Of a stretch of 64,000 bases of DNA, positions 47,774 to 57,385 are shown piece by piece. Location: contig OX637289.1 in assembly GCA_951799445.1 (NCBI GenBank), positions 29,574,245 to 29,638,244 of the forward strand, in the 5' to 3' direction. This DNA is from Pseudisothecium myosuroides. Taxonomy: Eukaryota; Streptophyta; Bryopsida; Hypnales; Lembophyllaceae. The translations under genes were made by a program, and so were the position numbers. Under the pieces are notes generated by a model. It ran no database searches, was not told the origin of the DNA, and worked only from the letters and a program-made list of their open reading frames with translations. Position 1 is the first letter of the stretch. Each line of letters starts with the position of its first letter.

Positions 47774-47994
47774 CACTACAAGAGAAAGAGGTGTTTTAAG
47801 TGAGTTTTTAAGTATAGTCCTAGACACATGATTTTAAGTAATGACCTTTAAGGAGATTTTCAGCAAAAATTTACTTAAAACACATGTTTAAGGTCACAAT
47901 TTTGCTAAAAATCTCCTTAAAGGTCATTACTTAAAATCATGTGTCTGAGACTATACTTAAAAACTCACTTAAAACACCCTTTTCTCTCGTAGTG
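47774..47994. mobile_element. CACTA-type foldback MITE nested in copia RT
   Basis: A 221-base element that begins CACTACAAGAGAAAG and ends with the complement of CACTACGAGAGAAAAG, flanked by ATT at 47771-47773 and 47995-47997. Almost the whole element is an inverted repeat (arms about 100 bases around a short centre near 47884), so a transcript would fold into a long hairpin. The CACTA start and 3-bp duplication assign it to CACTA-type MITEs. Confidence 0.85.
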
Positions 47995-49385
47995 ATTCTA
48001 TGGTCTAAAACAATTTGGACTCATGTAATATCAATGACTGCAGAACTATCTTATTGAGTATGATTTTATAAATGATCTGTTGCTTCCATGTCTCTTTATC
48101 AAACGAGATAAAGATGGATTTGTAATCATTGCGGTATATGTTGATGATTTGAACCTTGTGGGCACCAAATCTACATATATTGCAGCCACTCAACTCCTGA
48201 TTCATGAATTTGAGATGAAATTTCTTGGCAAAACTACATTCTGCATCGGCCTACAAGTTCTTCATATGAAAGATGACAGCATTTTTGTTTTACAAATGGC
48301 TTATATCAATTGAATCTTAAAAAAATTCAATATGATAGATTTTTATCCACTTTCTACACCTATGATTGGTTGTAGTAACAAAGATGATGATCCTTATCAC
48401 CCTTGCAAGGAGGAGGAGGAACCATTGAGTGAACAATATCCATAACTTGCTGCAATCAAAGCACTTTTATATTTGACTATATTTACAAGGCCTGATATTG
48501 CATTTGTAATTAGTGTCCTTGCAAGACATAGTGCCCGTCCTACGCTGCAACATTGGAATGACATTAAATACCTTCTTCATTATTTGAAAGGAACTGAAGA
48601 TTTGAGATCACATTATACTAGATCAGTAGATCCCAAATTGATTGGATATGTTGATGTTGGCTATAGATCTGACTCTGCAACATCCAAGTCTCAAACGGGT
48701 TGTGTTTTTTTACGACATGGAGCTGCAATATCTTAGAAATCGATAAAGCAAATAATAAATGCAACATCATCCAATCATACAGAAATTATTGTTTTGCATG
48801 AAGCATCTCGTGAATGCATCTAGTTGAGATCTATTGATAAATTTATTCAAACAAACTGTGGATTATCACATGATGATTCTCCAATTGGCTTATATGAAGA
48901 CAATAGTGCTTGTGTTTCACAAATGCAAGTGGGTTTTGTTAAGGGTGATCGGACTAAACATATTGAACCAAAATATTTTAGTTTTACCTATGACTTGATT
49001 GCAAATCGAGCTCTTGAAGTCAAGAAGATTATATTAGCAGATAATCTTGCCGATCTCTTTACTAAGGCTCTTCCAACATGTACCCATCGCCGGCTTATTC
49101 ATGGCATTGGAATGCGACAACTCAATGTTTTGGAGCAAGAGATTCAATAGATTTTCATTATAAAAATTGTAGAAACCTTTGATATCCTTCCATGGATTTT
49201 TTTCCACTAGGTTTTACCATGAGAATAGATTGATTAAGGTGTTGACTCTTTTTCTTTCATCTGTGATTTTCTCCTTGTTTTTAGTTAAGGTTTTCCCAGA
49301 TAAGGTTTTAATGAGGCAACAACCGTATATTTGACAAAATTATGGAAATTATCATATATAATATTGTATGTCGAGCGAGGAGGAG

Positions 49386-50707
49386 TGTTAAAATTATATT
49401 ATTTTATATAATACGCTCTCTATTTCTAGTTGATAGTCAACTAGTGAGTAAATGGGAATCCTTCCCACCAATTGGAGAAGAGTACTATTCATCTTCTCCA
49501 TCCTTGTTTATGTTTGTCTACCTTCTTCCTAATGACACTTCTTTATTATTGTGTATGTTGGTGTTTTGCTACCTTTTGGGTTGAATGCACGAAACACTTA
49601 AAGCGTTTTGTCACACCCTAGTTTCTGAATTTTGTTTTGGCCATAACTTTTGTGTTTTAGCTCCAAATGATTCAAAATTTCTAGGGAAGCTACTCATAAC
49701 CATTATACACCTTGCCTAATTTTTTGGTAATTTTCAAAAATAATTTACTATTTTTAAACAGCCCCAATAATTTCTCACAATGGGCAATTTAGGGGTTTTC
49801 TGCACTTTTTTTAACCCAAAAAACCAAATTTTGAGCTGAAATTTGGAGAGAATGGTCTTCTAGTAGACTTGTAGCTACTGTCCAAAGGATTTTTAAAAAA
49901 GCTTATTTTTATATGGTGTACAAGTCCGCAAAGAGAGCTCCTTTCTGCATTTTTTTTCAAAGGTATAAAACATTATTTTGGTGTGTTTTTTGGTCAAAAC
50001 CCATCACCACAAAGTTTTCTCAAATGAAAAAATTTTATATATTTTTTTAAAAAAAAATCCTATTTTTTACAAATTAAAATGTTAGAAGTGGTATTTTTCT
50101 TCACCGGTTTTAGGGTAAATTCTATGTCCAAAAATACCGGTGAAGAAAATACCACTTCTGACATTTTAATTTGTAAAAAATAGGATTTTTTTTTTTAAGA
50201 AAAATCTAAAAATTTTCCATTTGAGAAAACTTTGTGGTGATGGGTTTTGACCAAAAAACGCACCAAAATAATGTTTTATACCTTTGAAAAAAAATGCAGA
50301 CAGGAGCTCTCTTTGTGGACTTGTACACCACATAAAAATAATCTTTTTTTAAAATCCTTTGGACAGTAGCTACAAGTCTACTAGAAGACCATTCTCTCCA
50401 AATTTCAGCTCAAAATTCGTTTTTTTGGATTAAAAAAAGTGCAGAAAATCCCTAAATTGTCCATTGTGAGAAATTATCGGGGCTGTTTAAAAATAGTAAA
50501 TTATTTTTGAAAATTAACAAAAAAATTAGGCAACGTGTAAAATGGTTATGAGTAGCTTCCCTAGAAATTTTGAGTCATTTGGAGCTAAAACACAAAAGTT
50601 ATGGCCAAAACAAAATTCAGAAACTAGGGTGTGACAAAACGCAACAAATAGTACAAGTGTTTCGTGCATTCACCCTTTGTGTTTTGGTTAGTTTTATATC
50701 TTTGACA
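49386..50707 (+). repeat. 3' LTR of the copia element, interrupted
   Basis: Starts TGTTAAAATTATATT right after a purine-rich GCGAGGAGGAG (polypurine tract). It runs to CTACCTTTT, is broken by the element at 49578-50675, and resumes GTGTTTTGGTTAGTTTTATA to end TTTGACA at 50707. Confidence 0.9.
49578..50675. mobile_element. GGGTGATTGCA family, copy 3: giant foldback in the copia 3' LTR
   Basis: A 1098-base element with ends GGGTTGAATGCACGAAACAC and, inward from the right, GGGTGAATGCACGAAACACT. TTT lies at both flanks (49575-49577 and 50676-50678); the 5' LTR supplies the uninterrupted site. The two halves (49578-50108 and 50136-50675) are inverse copies at very high identity, separated by a loop of about 27 bases. 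Each half resembles the left part of 29867-30548. Non-coding. Confidence 0.85.
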
Positions 50708-50712
50708 ATTGG

Positions 50713-53142
50713 TAATGCAAAGAGAAGCAAAGCACTTGTGTGTGTGTTTGCAATTTATTTTGATAGCAATAATGGTGTTGATGATTTAAGTGCAAAAATT
50801 ACAAAAGATGAATGTAATTCAATCATCTCAATAATTTTTTTAATAAAAGCATACCTTAGAAGCAATTATCTTCCTTTGGTATATCTTAGTTTTGATTGTG
50901 GAATTAGTTTTGCTTGAAAAATTATTTCAAAATGAAGAAAAAAATAACCCAATTTAAATAATTTATATAACTCAATTTAAATTTTGTTCATTGATCAATT
51001 TTGCTTGAAAAATTATTTCAAAATTTTGTGTACCTGTATTTTGAACGCATAGTGAGGCAGAGGTTACTAGTTAAAATCTAAAATCCAATATAAATAATTT
51101 TTGTAATTCTCAACCCCAAGCAATCCAAATCCTAATCCTAACCAAATCCCCCCTATTTGTAATTTCAGATTGATAATGGGATAGCAATCGATATGGGATT
51201 TTGTATCCCCGTATTTGTATACGTCTTTTGTATTTGTACCCAAGCTTGTGCCCCAAATCCGTATCCATATTTGTACCGGTACCAATATTCATACTCGTAT
51301 CCTAGATCAACGGCATCCGTTTGTTTTCAACATTTGATCTAATGGCAAAGGAGGGGGGTAGTTTTTTTTCAAAATCCGATCAAATGGCTAAAGAATTTCT
51401 AATTGGGGGTGGAGGGAACCTTAAGGCTGGACGCATCTTTTCACTGGATAGTGGAATTTGTTCATTGATCAATTTTGCTTGAAAAATGATTTCAAATGAA
51501 GAAAAAAATAACCCATGGAAAATCATTTATTTTTTTATATAAAACTAATTAAGTACAATTGTAGGTATAATGATTTTGTTCTTCAAAATTAAATCATGAA
51601 GTTGTTCAAATTTTGGTGTTCATTTTTTGAGCAATTAATAATTTAATTTTTGTAATGTAATATTTTTAATGGTAGTTAGATTATTTGTTTTGGAAATATG
51701 GATTTAGGTCCAAAATCAAGGTATTTAGCTTAGATGGTACAATTAGATACAATAATAGAATCCAATATTAAAAGATTTATTACTATCTAAGCCATGTAGG
51801 CTTAGATAGAAGGTGCTATCCTTGGTGCCTCCTTTCAGAAGTAGACTCTATGATGTGAACTTGTAACCAGTAAGTATTAGTCCATATCTATTAATATGTG
51901 TATTTTTTGAGTAGTCTGTCACCTTATTGAATTAGGGTATATTACGAGGGATGATACAAAAAACTGATAGTTGTGTGATTGTTGGTACGAGTTCAATTCC
52001 TATTGACTTGCATCTTATTAAGTCATGGGCGCTTTCCTAATATTGACCTAAAGTCTGTAGTTCAAATTTTATACATACTTATTTTTATTTATTTATATTT
52101 ATTATTTTGGTATTTTATATTCTTTGTGTATATTTGTATATATATTCTACAATGAGTCCCATATCTATATATCTATATATCTGTGTGTGTGTGTGTGGAT
52201 GTGTTTTAACTCTATGCACTTGAAATCCACGCCTGTGTCCAATGACAAAGACAGGTTGATGTACCATTCTTCTAAAAATTGAACTTGATTCTTTTCTTTC
52301 AAAACTTATTATACTAAAGTTGTTCTAACTCCTAAATACTCTTCAAAACAATATCAATAACCATCAACTATGAGTTGTTTGCATTAATTCTACTCGCTAA
52401 AATTACTACATCTCCAATGATAATATATCATTTGTTAAAAATATTAGTACAATTTATTAATTACATTTACAACAATGAATTAACATTAAATAAGTAAAAT
52501 ATGGAATTCATAATTAGTTCCTCATTAATATGTTTACATTTGGTATAATATAATCATTAGTTATCACATATTATATTATAAAAAATATTATGCACAAACC
52601 ATTTTTCTTAACAAGAGAAAATTTGAATAACAAATATCAATAAAATTTTATTTATTACTTAAATATTCATAATCTTTAATAGCATATGATAAATACAGTA
52701 AAAATTACCATCTTTGTAGAATGATTTTCTTAAAGCTTTCAAGTTGTTTTGCCAAGGTCTGTGAATTCAAACAATTTTGATTCAAACCATTTTCCACTTA
52801 CCTTTGCGGCTAGTGCATATCAAGTCAAAATTGAAAGATATTCGTATGTATACAGTAACATGGTTCTGGCATTTTGAATGGGTTTTCAAATAGAGAAGCT
52901 CGACTCTTTGCAGAAAAATATGGTTCTTTATTTATTATTGAAATTGTTCTTGTTTGAAATTATAAATAGAACAAAGTTTTGGAATTTTTTTAAATGTACT
53001 GATTTTTTAACTTTTTGATCTTGTATAAAATAATATTGCAAATTATAAATCAATTTTTCTATTTTATTTTTTCATTGTATCATCTTCATATTTTTACAAT
53101 AATCTACATGCTTGACTGTTGCTTGATGCTTCCTAAAAACCC
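50713..53142. other. Intergenic, no gene; a triplicated direct repeat
   Basis: No gene recognised. A phrase TTTTGCTTGAAAAATTATTT with CAAAATGAAGAAAAAAATAA occurs at 50908-50950, in shorter form at 50999-51021, and again at 51475-51514. The 560 bases between the outer copies may be an insertion or a duplication. A small (TG)8 run is at 52182-52197. A B-box-like GAGTTCAATTCC at 51985 is too isolated to call a tRNA or SINE. Confidence 0.45.
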
Positions 53143-53470
53143 TTTTCATGTTGTAAGTAGAGTTTGGTGTACTCTTAGCATTCTAAAAATTGAGTTTCAA
53201 AGCCTTTTTCAAAGTGTAGTTTTGGAATATTAAAAAGTAAAATTTTTTGGGCATTTTCAAAGATCACCACTAGTCAATTCATTGTTGAGTGTGAGTTTGT
53301 CATTTTGTAATCATTTAGTATATGCCCAAGCCCATGTGTGGCCCTTTGTTCGGCCTCCTATAGCTTCATCTCTTTCAATTGGGCATTAATCATTTCATTT
53401 ATCTTTTGATTGATGATTGCATGGATGGAGGGGAAACGTCTATTTAGAGTTGTTTTGTTGGTCCCAAATA

Positions 53471-55741
53471 CTTGGGGGGTGCACTATATAGGTTATTTGT
53501 TGGTATAGTGCATTCAAGCCTTTATTATATGGGGGCTATGTAGGTAATTTTTTTAAATTTCTATAGGGTTATATTTACCTAATCAAAATTTAGGCATTTC
53601 ATGTATCCTATATTAAATTTTAAATTTTTTTGTGGGCTATTTTTGTGTACCCTATGTTCATTATAAGTACTGAATATTGGCAAAAAAATTTCAAACACTT
53701 CATCAGTTCATATTGACATCCGTCATTGAAAACTTGACATACACAAAACGGTGTACAAAACAAGTGAGCTTCATAAAGTATTTGCAAACAGAAAATGGTG
53801 TATACAAAACAAGTGAAGTTCATAAACTAAAATCAAACATACAAAACAAGTGTGGTTCAATGAAGCTATTTGCAAGCATTGAACAAATGAAGTTCATTTA
53901 CTATTTGCAAACATACAAAACAATTGAAGTCCACAGAGTATTTGCAAGCATACAGTACTTTGAAATGCAAAGCAGATTCAATCATTCAATGACAAATTAC
54001 TTGAAAAGTGAAACTAAAACAAGCACAAACTACTGTCAAAGCCTTAAGTATTTTCATACATTCAAAGGCAACTGCAAAGTACTGTGAAAGAGAAAGTGGG
54101 GGAAAGCACAAACTACTGAGACATAGACAAAGCTGTGAATCATACACAAAGGATTTAGGGTCGTGAATCTCAAGTTAAAGTGCAACCTTAAATTTGTGTA
54201 AAAATTCAGTTTTAGACACAAATGCATGTATTACCAAATACAACTGCATGCATTTACAGTGTTTCAAAAATTATAGGCTATAGATCCAGAGGGTTGTAGT
54301 TCATAGGTTCAAAATCCAACATGAAAACAAGCAAAATCTGAATTGAACCAAACTTTACAAGGTGAAACTCAAAAACATTCTCAAAACCGATTGCCTCCTG
54401 GATGTTGCATTTTAACTTTACATGCAACGCTTTCCTTCACGTTCCATAACAAGAAGGAAATGAAATTCAAGCAAGAAATGAAAGAAATGAGGAGGAGGAA
54501 GAAATGAAATTCAAACATAAAATCAAATAAGAAGGTACTAAAATTTCTTGCAATAATCATCGACCGGTTTCGAAAACCCTAAAATCCTAAATCCTGAACT
54601 CCAAAACCCTAAATCATGCTTCGTAAAGTGACGTTACGTGCTAAGGAATACTTTTTTCTTTGGCTTATAAAAGAAAAAAACAGGGTAAATAATAAGAGAA
54701 GCAAGAGCTCTTTATTGATATACTTATATAAATTAGCACCATTATTAGTGGGCGATATATGGTAGTATCTTTGGCTTATATAGCAAGATCATCATAAAGA
54801 AAAAAAAATAGGAAAATAATATGGAAGTCTAATACCCCTTACGAATATTTTTATTAGTACTATTAACTTAAGTAATATTTTTTTATTTATATATATGGTA
54901 TATTTTTTCATTAAACTACTAAGTATTGTGTCTTAACACTTTTAATTATTTGATTAATTGTCCTATCTTTCCCACTAGTACTTGTTGTGCACTAATCAAT
55001 TTGGTTAAGCAAACATAATTGAAAGCAATTCACCTTAACAGCTATATGGTGGTAAGTACATCTTAACTTCAGTTTAGTAGTTCATTTAATTGGGTCTAGA
55101 ACACTCAGGTACTTATTCTACAAAACACAAGGGCCTGTCAAATTGACCTTAAGCTGACCATGTCAATATTTTACGTGCCAACTCATCTGATTAAGTGCTG
55201 AGTCATCAGATTGAGCTTGGTGGAGAATAAAAGCCTTGTAGCACTCCATTGAAGCTGCAGAGTTGCTTTGGAAGGAACTGCCTTGAATAGGGATGTCCCA
55301 ACCACCCTTCTGATCATCTAAAACTACTCTTGCTGTATCGAAGATGATGGAAGTCCAGTCAAATTATTTTCATCCACTAAGTTATTTTGTCATCCGTAAA
55401 GCCTTCAATGACTTACTCCTTCATTACAGTACTAAGTTAAGCTTATACTGCACCAGACATTGGATTCCCGACATGGGATACTTGTCATAGGGTTATAATC
55501 CCTAAAATTGGAGCTCTACAAAAAGTTCAAAATTTTTTTTTGGCAAGGCTATTGTAGAATTAAAAAATTAATAAAAATCATTATTATCCCTACCCTTCAT
55601 TATTTATATAGATCCTAGATCAATTATGATGATGCTAATTTATTTCAAAGCCTTGTTTAAAATTTAGGACCACCCTAATTAAAATAACCCTTCATTTGAT
55701 CGCACGTTTCCAGCTAAATAAATGATAGTGCACCCCCCAAG
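53471..55741. mobile_element. Non-autonomous MULE-like element (2271 bp)
   Basis: The ends are exact inverse 17-mers CTTGGGGGGTGCACTAT. Flanks TCCCAAATA and CCGCAAATA agree at 7 of 9 positions, a decayed 9-bp duplication. R1 copy 1 reads through the site without the element. A duplication of 9 bp suggests a Mutator-like element, though a hAT with 8 bp cannot be excluded. No transposase was seen. It carries one open frame (53677-54087) formed over imperfect tandem repeats, and CCCTAAA-rich words at 54577-54617. Confidence 0.75.
53715..53960. repeat. Imperfect tandem repeats inside the MULE-like element
   Basis: The phrase ACAAAACAAGTGAAGTTCAT, then A-rich spacer and TATTTGCAAACAT, recurs about five times with units of roughly 40-55 bases. 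The 136-codon open frame over it reads as a Lys/Gln/Thr-rich repetitive sequence with no known domain. Confidence 0.7.
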
Positions 55742-55865
55742 CCGCAAATAGCAATCAAAAGTCAAATATGACCAATTCAAAACGGCACAAAGTACAGCAT
55801 GAAGATCATTTTGGGAGAAAATATTAAGGGCCACAAGAAGATCATTTTGGGACAAAGGGAGTGTA

Positions 55866-56410
55866 TACTTTTGTTTACAAGTGAATTCTTAGTACAATTT
55901 GAATACATCCATTTACTTTGAACAGACCTCAATCACAAGCTCTTATACAACATAGAAGTTTGTAACTTCAATATCAACTAATGACCTATTCCTAATGTTG
56001 TATATAATTATTCATATCACTTTCATAGTTGAATAGTAGACGGTTGCCAAATTTTGGATGTGACTTTATAAAGCAAGAAAATAAAAGCTCTACAAAGGGC
56101 TCTACAAATGTGAACTAAGAGGAAATCACCACCCGTACATCAACCACCTACAAAGTGGCAAATTTTGGATGAAAAGTACCCAATTCATTTTAGATGAATC
56201 TTTAAATTATTTTTGCTAGGGAAAAAATGCTTATTTGTCAAGGTTGGCAATTCTCTCAACTACTATTTTTCATTCTTTAAAACATATTGAACAAGATATA
56301 ATTAAATGATTAAATGGTAGTTTATTTTTGCTTTTACATACTAGGAGACTTATATTCAATTGGAAGTTAATATAGAGAATTGCACCACTCAAATTTCACA
56401 ATGGTCATTT
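55866..56410. repeat. Repeat flanking R1, copy 2
   Basis: Counterpart of 21818-22585 and lacks the TTAA element of that copy. The single TTAA at 56277-56280 is the empty site. Non-coding. Confidence 0.78.
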
Positions 56411-57385
56411 CAACAAATTCAACGAAAAACCTACTTTTCAATAGAGTTTTGATGAACTTGTAGAACTTACAAATATGACACCATGAATAATGGGAGTTAC
56501 AAGAAGACCATTTTTTCATTTCTTAACCCTAAAATGATGTGAAGCCCCAAGATCAAAGTAGTCACCAAAACATTCCAAATATTGGACCAATAGGTGCATT
56601 CTTTGTTTCTACAATTAACATTGAAGTCATCCTTTGAACCTTTTAGGTTCGCAACCTATGACCAAGGTAGCCTTGGAAGGATGTACCAAGGTGGTCACTC
56701 AAAAATGATCTGATTTTTGAATTGATAGGTGCATTCTTCATTTCATTTCTACAGTGCTTTGGAAAGTCATCCTTCTACCACTTTTCAGCCTCAGCGTCCT
56801 TTTACAGGGTCAAAATTGGAGAATGGTTCATTGCTCACCTACCATTTCAAGGAATGCAAGAATGGTCGACAATGACTCTCACTTATGTCTAGAGATTGGC
56901 AAACGTAGGATAGAGCATTGCAAGGTCAAAATATTGCAAACTAAGACCCCGCCTGAACAAAGCTGACCAGTCATCATGAGGAAATCGATTCCTACTTTCT
57001 ACATGATACAATTTCGTACAGATTAAGCTAAGCAATTCACAACTCACCTTCTAGCAGAATTGCTAAAGAGGGGTTTTACTGTACATGAGCCAGGTATCTG
57101 AACAATCAAATGTATTCACCTTTCTGAATCCTTGTCCTAAATCTAGTCTTACTGTACACTACAGCCCTGATGTAGAAGCTGCTTCAAACTGAGTCTACGA
57201 ATTGAGATAAATAACTCAAATCAATAATGTGCTCTCCCGAGACATCCCGCTTCTACTCCTAAACTGCAATTGGGAACGTCCAGAATCAGACCACCGGTAG
57301 AGGAATCAATGTTGAATATCACCTTTGTTTGCTAATGCTGTTCAATAATCACAAAAGGCTGACAAATTGGGTTACGCATCCACCG
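56411..57385. other. Intergenic and 3' UTR of the RCHY1-like gene
   Basis: No coding exon seen. The stretch next to 57385 should contain the 3' UTR of the minus-strand gene. Open frame 56754-56966 shows no family resemblance. Confidence 0.45.

Larger units (their letters stand above)
41736..49150 (+). pseudogene. Copia pol (integrase, RT, RNase H) with insertions and stops
   Basis: Host segments are about 41736-42330, 43965-44469, 46914-47770 and 47998-49150. The first begins with the zinc-binding part (LWHGRLDHP, then CQTCVQGK) and enters the integrase core (LVDASGKQ, LCMDNAQKF). At the usual catalytic Glu the text reads QNGLAKSF, so Glu is replaced by Lys. The second segment continues with WGHAILYAA. 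The third has the RT start (EEAMRRSDWLKWTAAIEKEY and LIAQGFTQKFGIDYD). The fourth has the YVDD box (48136-48147), RNase H-type GYVDVGYRSDSATSKSQTGC, and the terminal ADNLADLFTKALP. Stops and frameshifts occur even outside the insertions, so it is dead. Confidence 0.88.
40857..50707 (+). mobile_element. Ty1/copia LTR retrotransposon, split by four DNA transposons
   Basis: Bounded by a 5-bp duplication ATTGG (40852-40856 and 50708-50712) and by LTRs of 223 and, after removal of a nested element, about 221 bases. LTRs begin TGTTAA and end CA. Pol order (integrase, then reverse transcriptase, then RNase H) is that of copia. Nested insertions are at 42331-43964 (Tc1), 44470-46909 (CACTA-like), 47774-47994 (CACTA-type MITE) and 49578-50675 (GGGTGATTGCA family). 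Taking these out leaves about 4.4 kb, shorter than a full copia; gag and protease are not seen. Confidence 0.93.
53143..55863. mobile_element. Mariner-type MITE family R1, copy 2, split by a MULE-like element
   Basis: Sequence from about 53143 matches 21340 onward in R1 copy 1. The right end, inward, is CACTCCCTTTGTCCCAAAAT, followed by TA. The left terminus is missing. It is interrupted at 53471-55741. It has the uninterrupted TTAA (53230-53233) occupied by an element in copy 3. Non-coding. Confidence 0.75.

Noticed and set aside
53471..55741. Assignment to the hAT superfamily
   Set aside because: The best flank alignment is 9 positions rather than 8, and the ends do not start with the usual CA(G/T)GG; kept as an alternative only.
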